A stretch of DNA of 64,000 bases from positions 434,001-498,000 of the forward strand of contig CP087213.1 of the NCBI GenBank assembly GCA_020912385.1, written 5' to 3'. This stretch comes from Neofusicoccum parvum (lineage: Eukaryota > Ascomycota > Dothideomycetes > Botryosphaeriales > Botryosphaeriaceae). The notes under the pieces are model-generated. The model saw nothing but the letters and a program-made list of their open reading frames with translations. It was not told where the DNA came from and did no database searches. Below are positions 54,396-64,000 of the stretch, piece after piece (position 1 is the first letter of the stretch; each line of letters starts with the position of its first letter). A program made the position numbers and the translations under genes.

Positions 54396-54950
54396 GGCGC
54401 AATTACACGAGCAAAGAGTCGTGAAGAGGAAGCTGCAGAGCGAAGGCAAGAGGCGGCTCTTCCCTAATAGCTGTCAGACGATGATGGCGGGTCGGCAACC
54501 CCACACCAATCAGGCGCGGGCAGCCGACTCCACGCCGAGGCTCGCATTGCAGGGGCAGCTTGTCGTAGGGCGGGCTCGGAACTGGAAGGTCACCGCGAGC
54601 AAACAGACGGGAATGGGGCTGCGATGAGGGCGGCCGAGTCCAGCCGGCATAGAGATATCTCTTCCGATCTCGCGCGCTGCAATGAAGCAAGTGAGCCCTC
54701 GGGCTGCAGCGCCGGCTTGGCCCGCCGGATCCCAGGGAGAGATCGCAAAGTTCAGACGATGCGGGCCGTGAGCCCGTGACGTAAGTAGCGCAGGCGTCGC
54801 GCTAGGCCCGAAACGCGCTCTGCGCGAGCGAGACGCGCCTGCCTGCGCGGGCGTCTCTCTCGCGACGTCACCCGCGCATCCGCCCTCCACGCCCATTGCC
54901 CGCCGCACGACGCCCTCCCGCCTCGCCCATTGCCTCCAAGCGTCGCCAAG
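54396..54950. promoter_or_regulatory. Divergent promoter between glutaryl-CoA dehydrogenase and FEN1
   Basis: 555 bp, GC-rich, presumably driving both genes. No TATA box is obvious near the FEN1 start. Confidence 0.5.
54777..54784 (+). promoter_or_regulatory. ATF/CREB-like site TGACGTAA
   Basis: A good bZIP (CRE-like) consensus in the shared promoter, 167 bp before the FEN1 ATG. Role inferred from motif only. Confidence 0.3.
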
Positions 54951-56182
54951 ATGGGTATCAAGCACCTCTACCAGGTCATCGACGAAAACTGCCCCGGCGC
55001 GGTCAAGACGGGCGAGATCAAAAACCAGTTTGGCCGCAAGGTTGCCATCGATGCCTCCATGAGCATCTACAGTTTCCTGATCGCCGTGCGCTCCGATGGC
55101 CAGCAGCTGATGAACGAGACCGGCGAGACCACCTCCCACCTCATGGGCATGTTCTACCGCACCCTGCGCATGGTTGACAACGGCATCAAGCCGCTCTTCG
55201 TCTTCGACGGCGCCCCGCCCAAGCTCAAGTCCGGCGAGCTGGCCAAGCGCTTCCAGCGCAAGTCCGAGGCCCAGGAGGCCCACGAGGAGGCCAAGGAGAC
55301 TGGTACCGCCGAAGACGTCGAGAAGTTTTCGAGACGCACCGTCCGCGTCACCCGCGAACACAACGCCGAGTGCCAGCGCCTGCTGAAGGTCATGGGCATT
55401 CCGTATATCATCGCTCCGACTGAGGCTGAGGCTCAGTGCGCCGCTCTGGCAAGGGCTGGCAAGGTATACGCTGCGGCGTCCGAGGATATGGACACACTCA
55501 CCTTCGACTCGCCCGTGCTACTACGTCACCTTACCTTCAGCGAGCAGCGCAAGGAGCCGATCCAGGAAATACATTTGGACAAGGTGTTGGAGGGGCTTGA
55601 GATGGACAGGAAGCAGGCATGCTCTCTCTGCAGGAACGGGAATGTTCGAGTGCTGACAGGCAATAGTTCATTGACCTCTGCATCCTCCTCGGCTGCGACT
55701 ACCTGGACCCGGTCAAGGGCATCGGCCCAAGCACCGCCCTGAAACTGATTCGCGAACACAAGGACCTCGAGAGCGTCGTCAAGCACCTCGAAAGCAGCTC
55801 GAAGTACACCCTCCCCGAAGACTGGCCATACCAGGATGCCCGCCTCCTCTTCCTCGAGCCGGACGTCCGACCCGCAGATCACCCCGAGTGCGAGTTCAAG
55901 TGGGATGCACCAGATGTTGATGGTCTGATCAAGTTTCTGGTGGAGGAGAAGGGCTTCAACGAGGACCGCGTGCGTAGTGGTGCCCAGCGTTTGCAGAAGA
56001 ACATCAAGTCCGCGCAGCAGAGCCGTCTGGAGGGTTTCTTCAAGCCCGTCCCCAAGACCGCCGAGGAGCAGGCTGGCTTGAAGAGGAAGAAGGAGAAGGA
56101 GCTGGAGGACAAGAAGAAAAAGCAGAAGCTTGCCGCTAAGGAGAAGAAGGAAGCTAAGGCCAAGCCTAGAGGCACCGCTTAA
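54951..56182 (+). CDS. fen1: Flap endonuclease 1 (Rad27/FEN1), two exons with a GC-AG intron
   Basis: Exons 54951-55616 and 55667-56182 give 393 residues. The start [10 protein letters not shown], the metal-binding N domain ([21 protein letters not shown]), the I domain ([25 protein letters not shown]), the helix-hairpin-helix ([22 protein letters not shown]) and the PCNA-binding box (QSRLEGFF) are all present, followed by a Lys-rich nuclear tail. It removes 5' flaps during Okazaki fragment maturation and long-patch base excision repair. The 50-nt intron at 55617-55666 starts GCATGC after an AAGCAG exon end and ends CAATAG, a GC-AG intron. Without it the I domain and H3TH regions are out of frame. 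Confidence 0.97.
55617..55666 (+). other. GC-AG intron in FEN1
   Basis: No GT donor in this stretch restores the frame, whereas CAG/GCATGC to AATAG joins RKQ to [14 protein letters not shown], the expected FEN1 sequence. Confidence 0.8.
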
Positions 56183-57541
56183 GGGCACAACGGTACAGCA
56201 CCGGTGTGCATATTCCTTACGGATACAACGGCACAAGACATAAAAAAGGCGTTGGGGCATATTCCCACATGGCTGGATTGCTTGGGAGGCTGGGTATTGA
56301 GAATATGGCGTTTCATATTGCGTGGGTTAGCGATTACTTTTCTTCCCTCTTAACCAGACAGTCTGAGAACGTCACGGATAACGGAGCTTGCAAAGCGATT
56401 TATCAAGCACACGAAGTGTACTTCACTAGACAGATCACCGGTGATACTATTCTTCTTGAAGTGGTTTGAGGTGAATGGTCTGATTCTGTGTCACCACAAT
56501 CGCCGTCAAAGTAGTGGCGCTGCGTCGTCCCTTCCACGATCACCTCCAGCTAGCAACATTCAGCATGACAATCGTGAAGAGTAAGTAACACATACTGGAC
56601 GCTCTTCTCAACCCCCTAGCATCTTCTTCTTGCATCACCGCCGCTGCAACACGTGTTCCCTTCACGCTTGCGTGCGCTCAACCACGACTTTCCAAAAAAA
56701 AAAAAAAAAAACAGAGATGAACTATTCCACAGTCACAGCCCTTGAAGTACACTCAGATACAAGAGATTACTCTATTCAATACTTTCGCGCTTCTATCCCA
56801 CACAGAAAGCGGGGTGTATGTATTATTTTACAGCGAGTGAAATTACAGGGGACCGGTCCGGGTATATCGTCCAGCCGTTCCGTCTCCGTCTATCCGTCTA
56901 TTCCTACCAGTTGTTTGTGCGCACTATGTTGTACAAGGCCGTCAAGGCTGTCTGGTCGTTGGACCCCCGCCCGATGTTTTCGAGCGGGAAAGCCTATTCC
57001 TTCCTCACCTACGCGGTTTTCCTCCTCCTTCTCGGTGACCTGTTCCACTTGCTTGATGTGGGCTAAAGTCGTTCCTCTTGCGGGTCGGCTCTGCCTTTTG
57101 GAATCCTTTTCTCTCTTCTTCGGGTTCTCTAGCTACGTGTTTGGTGGGTGGAAGTTCCGGCAGTACACCAGGAGGCGTAGTCAGTGCGCGTGCTCCTGCC
57201 TAGAGCAAAGCGAGCAGTTAATCTGTGATTTCGTCGTGAACGCTCTTGCTCGTCGATGCCATCTGCTTTCATAATGTTGCTGATACTCCGGTACCCTTGG
57301 CCTCAGTTTGGAGGCAGAGGCCAAAAACTTCTCAACTTGGCTCATCCCCATTCGACGTGACATCCAGCGCAGCTGGGCGTTTGGTGTGCAATGGCGACAA
57401 GACGTCAGCACTCCACAATCGGCCTCCAGCGCTTGTCCATTCGCATTCTACGGAGTATGCGCATCGGCGCACGCCTCCGAAAGCCTTGCCCTCTATCTTT
57501 TCTCCTTCTGCGAGAGAGCATCTTGCTTCGGGCAAGAGCAA
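56183..57541. other. Convergent spacer between FEN1 and the second Zn2Cys6 gene
   Basis: About 1.36 kb with an A-rich homopolymer around 56695-56711. No supported gene. Confidence 0.4.
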
Positions 57542-60022
57542 TCACCCTTGCTCAATGATCCTACCCATCGGCCTCTGCTGCCCCTGCCCTGGAGCCCGGA
57601 TCTCTTCGATGTCCGGCCCATTCCACATCATTTCATCGACGCGTTCCCTTCCCTGCATCCGAAATTCGGATCCGCTGAATACCGGAATGTAGGCCGCGCC
57701 TACACCAGGGGGCAGCTCGCTGTTCTCCACCCGTCGTGTGGCCTCGTCCATTGAGAAGTTCGGAGCCTGAAGGTTGGGTGTATCGCCGTGCATGAGGATG
57801 TGGCGTTCTCTCATTCCGAGCATTTGCGAAGGGGAGAGACCAAATTCGTGGCCAATATGTAAGAGGCGGCCTTGGAGCCATTGGCGCTGCGGTTCAGGGA
57901 TGCATTCGACGTTTGCGGCTACGAAGACGTGCCAGACTAGAAGGAACCCGCCTAGGGCTTCGGCGGCTGTTTGCTGGGTTAGTAATTTCTTACACCTTTG
58001 CCAGGGGAGTAGTTGAGGTTGTAGGATATAGGCTTACATTCGCGGTCTTGACCGACCTCAATGGCGCGATTCTGGAGATCGAAGTTCATGTGGAAGGGAA
58101 CGCTGGCACAAAGATCGTCGATAAGACCTTGAGTGACGAAATGAGCATTGGCAAGTAGGGCTTTGACGGAGAGATCCGTTGAGTTGGGTGATATGGCAGA
58201 GCAACAAGCCATAATGATGGATAGGGTGAAGACGCGGGTGATACGGTAGTCGTTCCAGATGTGCGACGTCCAGACGTCTGCATAGGCGTGCACAGGGCCG
58301 ATCCACCGTTCAGCGGTCTTTGGATCTGAGGGCATTTCTGCTTGGTATGCGATCGTCCTATGAGCCCAGTGCTCAGACAGTGACGTTGCCCACTTGTTCA
58401 GGGATTCGTCCACTTCTCTTGCAGCAGCAATCAGAGACCAAGCCTCGGTCTTTCTGTCACCCTGAATGGAAGTGTTCATTAATGCACGAACGCGTGATCG
58501 GAGTGCTGGAAGACCCATTGATATGACCGTAAGTCGATTGGCGGCGTTCTCTTCCTGTATGGCCCAGCCTGGGATCCCAGGGAACTCCTCGACCGGTTTG
58601 CATCGTTGCATGGCGTTTGTCAACTGGCAGGGGTCAGCGCGGCACATGTGAATCATAATGAGTGACTATACCATCATTGCTCGTACAGCCTGGAAGATCT
58701 TGCGCGAAGATTCTTTCTCCAGCTGCTGCGGGCCCCGAAGCTTAGCCAAAGTAACAGCGCCATCGATGTGGTGTGCCCATGCAGTGATGGAGTCGTTTGT
58801 TGCACGAATCGCCTGGATAGAACATCAGTCAACGTCTATCGAGGAAGAGGTAATGCCAATTACACAGTTCTTGAAATCTTCAATGTATGTCGATGCAGCG
58901 ACTTGGAGGAGACGTTGTTTGTGGTTTTGAAATACCTCATAGAGTACAAAGAGCATTATTGTGAGCAACGTCTCATCAGACTTTGCCTGTGTCGGGTCCT
59001 GGAGTGCTTGCTGTGCTCTCTGCAGCGCTTGGCCGTAAAAACGGGCGGCTTCTCGCATCATCTGGCTCCGACCGGGATAGTTGCCGAGCACCGAAAGAGA
59101 CACGGCATGGGTGGCAAGGTGTAAAGGCGACGCCTCGGGCGTCGAATTGTAGTATGGTACAAGAATGTCGAAGAATCCTCTGGCGCTTTCTGCTTGTTGA
59201 GGAGGAAGAACGAAGTTTCGAAAGAAGAACGCGGTAGCCTGGTTCTCTATCGAGACGTGGAGGCTTTGGGGTATAGAAAACCCTCTGAGGGAGAAGAAAG
59301 CGCTAAGAAGCGAGCTATCGGGCGGAAAAATACAGGTCTCGGTAGCCTGAAGCGTGTTTATCGTTTGCGAGACGAGGGGAAGCGCGGATTGCTCGCTGTC
59401 TGGCGTTTTCTGGGGAGATTCTGCACTGCAAAAGAATAAGCAAGACTGCTAGGTACGCCTGTAGCGTTCAAGACCGAGCATCGAAGCAGACGGAACGTGA
59501 GACCGGAGGGCGTGGTCCGTGTGACTTCACTGAGGCACGGCCCAATTGGAACTTGTCTTGGTGTTAAGGTACAATGTGGACAGCAGTGTTTGGGGTAGAG
59601 CTTGGTGTGCAGTCCGACTCAACGACAGATCAATGATGCACGCGAGCTCTGGGCAGTGAATAACTTCCAACACTCAAAACCCACCTGGGAGAGGAGCTGG
59701 AGGGGCTAGACTTTTGCTTTGATGCCGCCCGTTTCGTTCTGCGGGCAACGGCGGCGTTCTCGTTCCGGAAGATAAGGTCGAACTCGTCAGGGAAGCCGGG
59801 GCAAGTCCTGCCCGACTTCCTGCAGTTGCCGCAGGACGGTCGCACCTCATCGCACTGGGGAGCGGTCAATCAAGACGGAGCGGCGGAGAGCGGGGCGTGA
59901 ACGAGCGGGGGAGCGGTTGCGAACAGAGCTCGCAAACGCAGCCGCTTTGAGCAGGGACTTACTCTGATTCGACGAGTCTTGCAGGTCTGGCAACCACGAC
60001 TCGGTTTTCCGGTGTAGACCAT
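57542..60022 (-). CDS. Zn2Cys6 fungal transcription factor, six exons
   Basis: Exons (complement) 60022-59963, 59854-59685, 59425-58936, 58812-58672, 58623-58038 and 57966-57542 join in frame to 623 residues. The zinc cluster is at the N-terminus: MVYTGKPSRGCQTCKTRRIR in exon 1, then CDEVRPSCGNCRKSGRTC at the start of exon 2. A basic linker (RRTKRAASK) follows. The rest is the helical fungal-specific regulatory region (FFFRNFVLPPQQAESARGFF, ITAWAHHIDGAVTLAKLRG) common in this class. The C-terminal 140 residues are less conserved. It should act as a nuclear DNA-binding regulator; targets are unknown. As in the other Zn2Cys6 gene of this window, an intron falls directly before the third zinc-ligand cysteine. 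Confidence 0.87.
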
Positions 60023-60130
60023 GGTCACTGATTGGAGTGCGTGTCGGGCTCGCAAGATTCACCAGATGGGGCAAGACCGGACGAAGAGGCACCCCACGAG
60101 GGAGCATGCCTCACCCGCCGTGGCGCGAGG

Positions 60131-60137
60131 TATATAA
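60131..60137. promoter_or_regulatory. TATA box upstream of the second Zn2Cys6 gene
   Basis: TATATAA (readable as TATATA on either strand) lies about 110 bp upstream of the minus-strand ATG at 60022. Confidence 0.4.
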
Positions 60138-62335
60138 GTGACGGCCGTCGTGCGCGGTCAGGGGAAGAGCGGACCCGCGGGATCTGAGCTTGCTGCCTAA
60201 GGACGTCCCTGGAGCGCGTTGTCGAGCGGGCACGGCGGCGACGGTGGAGCTTTCCGAAAATAACCCTGCAGCGGCCTCACGGAGCAAGAAGAGACGGCTC
60301 TGGCGATGCCAAAAAGAGCGGCGGACGAAGGCTATGGGCAGCAGAAGGGCGCCGGGCGTCTCAAGACCAGCGCGTCATGCTAGGTGCCGGGAGTGGAAAA
60401 TCCGGATCCTTGCAGAAGATCAGCGTGCCGCCTGGAGGTTCCCGGACGCGGCGCTGCGGCAGCGGAGAGTCGAGCGGATGCACCGAGGCCCGCGCCCCGA
60501 AAGCGCGAGGGCGATGGTAGAGGTCGCGTCGAGAGGCCTCGCAAGCTTGGCCGCTTTGGGCGCACGCGAGCCGAAGTGGCTCCCGGGAGCTGCCGGCAAC
60601 ACCCGCGCATACGCTGACGGCCGTCCTCCAGCACGCCGACGCCGCCCGCCCACCGGCAGCTTCGTACGTCGTATAGCGTACGGTCAGCGTGGCACCGCAC
60701 GCTACGCTGCTAGACGCCGCCGCGGAACGTCACAATGGACTGATCCAGGAGCCCGACACATCTCGGGAACACGACGCAGCGCGCAGATCTCGAATCTCCG
60801 GCATCTCAGAGGCTGCCCCAAGCGGCCTTTCCGATCTCCGCGCGCGAGGCGCAGCAACCCGAAGCGAGCGATCATCCGCAAACCGCAGTGGCGCATCGTT
60901 AGCCCGCCGGAGGATGCAGAGCTCCTCGTCGAGACACGCCATCACCGCGCAAAAGCAACCAGCCAGGCTTACGGCCGACTCTATGTCTGACAGCGCGGGT
61001 GAACGGCCAGCTAGCCACGTGCGAACCATTGTCCAGCGACCGGTACACCACCAGCCTGCCGAAAATCCACCGTACGAGCATACGGCCCCGGCCCAGCAGC
61101 CGCTGATATGCGTCCTCAACCTTGCGCCCTCGCCATCTCCGCGGCGGGTGCCCGGGACCGCAAGATTTGAATCCACCGGTGCTGGGTCCGACTCCGGGCT
61201 GCTGGGCTCCCGGTGGCTGCTTCTTCCGTGAGGCCGCTCATTTCAACGGCGGCTGTGGGCGCGGCTATGGCCAACGACTCTGACTAATTCTGATTGGCAG
61301 CACGGTGCTCCTCCGCAAACAGTCCCTGAGTGTGGCTGTGCCAGGTGCGTAGAATCTCATCTTGCAGACTGAGACACGGGTGAAGAGAAGGGAGCCGTTC
61401 AAAAAAAGATGCGTCACCCTGCACGAAACGCCGGTTCGTCTGAGCGGATCTACAACGGGCAGCAATACAACTTTAAACGGCCATGCCAAGACGAGACACC
61501 GGAGCATTGTGGCGCAGGCACACTGCATGTCGACTACTTCTACTTCTGGTCGCCGGCATCGATCGCCGCACACCGTGGATGTCGGACCGACCCCTGGACC
61601 GGCTGTGCTCGAGAGCCTTGTGACCGTGGAAGTTTTCGAACTAGCAACACCGAGACAAAGGTCGACTTCGTATAGCACAGCGCTATCAAGAGGTCAAAAA
61701 GTTTGTATCAGGAGAAGTCTCGGGAATAGGAGCGGTGTGTGAAGCCTTGGGCTCGGCAGGGCGGTTGAGCGCGAATAAAACGGGAATGCAGACGATGGCG
61801 CACTCGGCAGGGTCCCTCTAGCGGCAGACGCTATAGAGAATTCTGGGAAAATGCAGTCGAAAAGGCACACCCAGCCGAGGGGGATTTTGATATGACGCTG
61901 CGTCCTGATTCGTGAGTATTCCCAGATCATACGACTGCGAGGATCAAACTATCACTTGCGTCGCTTATGTGCCTGCCTCGGCAGTGCACATGTCATCGAG
62001 TGCTCGTTTTGAGCAAAGTAAATGATCTCCGTGTTGTTGGGGTGCATGTTCGTGATATTGGAGTGCACATTCGCACGCTCAAAGTTGTCGTCGTGCCTGC
62101 CGGCTTCCCCGATTGAGGAAGTGCTGATGGAGCGGGCACGAGGAGCACGGGAATCGCCGCATGGGCGCCAACGTCTGCGGGCCAATTGATGCAGAACGGC
62201 GTGAATTGGGCAACCAGGCGCGTGTGGGCAGTGCGAACGGCACCTTGCGGGGTGAAGAATGCATGGGTGGTTGGAGCAGCGGCTGGACGTCGTGGGCGCG
62301 GGCATTTCAAAGCTGCTTTGTTCTGGCGTCGCGTG

Positions 62336-62340
62336 ATTGG
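62336..62340 (-). promoter_or_regulatory. CCAAT box before the complex I gene
   Basis: An inverted CCAAT element (ATTGG on the plus strand) about 90 bp before the ATG at 62430. The HAP complex that binds such sites commonly controls respiratory genes in fungi; inferred. Confidence 0.4.
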
Positions 62341-62429
62341 CTGGCGATGCGACTTGGGGCGCGCCAAGCCAGCGGCGAGGACGTCAAAGTAGATTACGCT
62401 GAGGCTCGACACCACCCACCCCCACAACC

Positions 62430-63489
62430 ATGGCCTCGAAGCTCAGCCCATTCGCCCTGCGATCGAGTGTCCGCGCCGTGCGGAGGGCACGCCAGCCCCA
62501 ATGGCGCGCCTTCACCACCACCCCGCGCGCCCGGAGCGACGCGCTGGCCGTCGTACGTATCCCGCACCCACCGCCCACACCACAGCTTCCGCCACCCACG
62601 CCAATGCCATCGCGCTGACCTCGCTCCCGCCTGCAGCACAGAGACACGCCCGAGAACAACCCGTCGATACCCTTCAAGTTCAACGAGCAGAATGAGAAGC
62701 TCATCCAGGAGATCCTCGCCCGCTACCCCAGCCAGTACAAGAAGGCCGCCGTCATGCCGCTGCTCGACCTGGGCCAGCGCCAGCACGGCTTCACCAGCAT
62801 CAGCGTCATGAACGAGGTTGCCCGTCTGCTCGAGATGCCACCCATGCGCGTCTACGAGGTCGCCACCTTCTACACCATGTACAACCGCGACCCCGTCGGC
62901 CGCTTCCACGTCCAGTGCTGCACCACGGTACGTCCGGACACCCGCAAACCGCCTTCTCTGGCACTCCCCGGATGAGCAAGGAAGAATTGGATACTGACGG
63001 ATGTGTTGGCAGACTCCCTGCATGCTCCGGGACAGCGACGGCATCATGAAGGCCATCGAGGAGGAGCTGGGCGTGAGCCACGGCCACACCACCAAGGACG
63101 GCCTCTTCACCTTCACCGAGGTCGAATGCCTGGGCGCCTGCGCCAACGCGCCCATGGTGCAGATCAACGACGACTTCTACGAGGACCTGACGCCCGAGAC
63201 GACCAAGTCGCTCCTCAAGGCCCTGCGCGATGCCGCCAACGCTACGGGCGCCAGCGGCGGCGCCGACGGCCTGGCCACCCCCACCATCCACATCACCGGC
63301 GAGGAGGATGCCCGCATCAAGACTGCCAGCGAGAAGCAGGGCCGCACCTACACCGCGAATGGCGTCAAGATCCCCGCACCGGGCCCGCTCAGCGGAAGGG
63401 ACACGTGCGAGCCAGCAAAGGGCTTGACGTCGTTGACTGGCGAGCCGTGGGGCACTGAGATGTTCAGGAAGGACGGCGTGCTCGACTAA
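62430..63489 (+). CDS. NADH:ubiquinone oxidoreductase 24-kDa subunit (complex I, NDUFV2-type), three exons
   Basis: Exons 62430-62552, 62637-62927 and 63013-63489 give 296 residues. The N-terminus is a mitochondrial presequence ([20 protein letters not shown]). The thioredoxin-like domain carries all four cysteines of the N1a [2Fe-2S] cluster: CCTTPC across the exon 2/3 junction and ECLGAC in exon 3. Other conserved segments are [34 protein letters not shown] and [18 protein letters not shown]. It is a peripheral-arm subunit of complex I next to the NADH-oxidising 51-kDa subunit in the matrix. Both introns have GTACGT donors. The C-terminal extension ([18 protein letters not shown]) is typical of fungal versions. 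An inverted CCAAT box precedes it. Confidence 0.96.
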
Positions 63490-64000
63490 ACAAAACGCTA
63501 TGTACAGTTTGTATTAAAGATTTCAATTGCCATTTCTTTGCGTGAAGGAGGCAGTAAATAGCGCAAGTATCGAGTGTGACTGATAAGAAACCACTGCACA
63601 TGTTGTCCGACGTGCGGTTGAGCGTTGTGTCAAACCTCGGTTCGAATAGATACACGCAATACTGCCGCTGTCAGCTGTGAGTTGGCATGCATTGCGCGCG
63701 CGCCACACGTTCTGGGAGGAAGAGTAGGTCAAAAAGAGAATTGTGAAAATGGAAGCATTCATTGGATAGATTGGTACTCAACCGTTTTCTGTGCAGTATC
63801 ACGGTAGCCTACCCACTCAGCTTCACAATACCCACAAATCCTTCCGTCACGCTTTCAACGCCGGACAGCTGACATTCGTGCTAGAGTTTTGTAGAGGTAT
63901 ATCTAATACTGACTTGGTTTGGCCCCGGTTCGTACATGTGGTTGAGTACCTGGCGCTTAGTACTGCATCCATTATAGGCTAATTACCATGAACTTTTAGC
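63490..64000. other. 3' flank to the window end, no gene seen
   Basis: About 510 bp. A GGTTCGAAT sequence near 63638 recalls a tRNA T-loop but no cloverleaf can be drawn. No supported gene. Confidence 0.4.

Larger units (their letters stand above)
60023..62429. other. Divergent intergenic region, no gene accepted
   Basis: About 2.4 kb, very GC-rich between 60190 and 61230, which creates long frames on both strands without recognisable domains. Contains the promoters of the Zn2Cys6 and complex I genes. Confidence 0.35.

Noticed and set aside
60190..61231. Plus-strand frames of 266 and 180 codons
   Set aside because: GC-rich compositional frames rich in Arg/Ala with no recognisable motif.
63601..63660. 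tRNA-like T-loop sequence GGTTCGAAT
   Set aside because: No matching acceptor, D or anticodon arms can be drawn around it.

Overview
This window is nuclear DNA from a filamentous ascomycete. Short GT-AG introns interrupt most genes, the genome is moderately GC-rich, and the gene families are typical of Pezizomycotina: two Zn2Cys6 transcription factors, a NACHT-ankyrin NLR-like protein, a DHA2-type MFS transporter, a P450, a GPI-anchored protein and a Tc1/impala-like transposon. A polyglycine-hydrolase-like gene and the overall repertoire suggest a plant-associated Dothideomycete. The class assignment is inference; no rRNA or mitochondrial marker is present.

Layout. 0-16 kb is an accessory block: a protein kinase possibly cut by the window edge, a microsomal P450, a 14-TM MFS transporter, a secreted GPI-anchored protein, a UPC2-like Zn2Cys6 regulator, a secreted beta-propeller protein and a carboxymuconolactone-decarboxylase-like protein. 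At 17.4-20.7 kb lies a polyglycine-hydrolase-like secreted serine hydrolase gene, broken by a 1,343-bp Tc1 (DD34E) transposon with a TA target duplication. 21.6-24.7 kb is a secreted GH35 beta-galactosidase. 25-28.6 kb is an NLR-like gene (alpha/beta hydrolase-NACHT-ankyrin). 30-32.1 kb holds a small orphan ORF, an LTR-like stretch and a CorA-like gene with no recognisable start. 32.6-44 kb contains a four-TM membrane protein, two patatin-like paralogues (one lacking the catalytic serine) and a MOSC protein. 45-64 kb is mainly housekeeping: a conserved unknown, a stand-alone CinA-like amidase, a Ubc4/5 ubiquitin-conjugating enzyme, glutaryl-CoA dehydrogenase divergent from FEN1/Rad27, a second Zn2Cys6 factor, and the 24-kDa subunit of mitochondrial complex I.

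How the genes relate. No complete biosynthetic cluster (PKS, NRPS or terpene synthase) is visible. The P450 and MFS pair could be a small oxidation and export module. The NLR-like gene and the patatin pair belong to families tied to fungal non-self recognition and lipid hydrolysis. The most unusual observations are: the transposon-broken hydrolase gene; the patatin-like pseudoenzyme beside an apparently intact paralogue; and two related hairpin elements lying inside two introns of that paralogue. Exon boundaries were read by eye from splice consensus, frame continuity and family similarity, not from transcripts.
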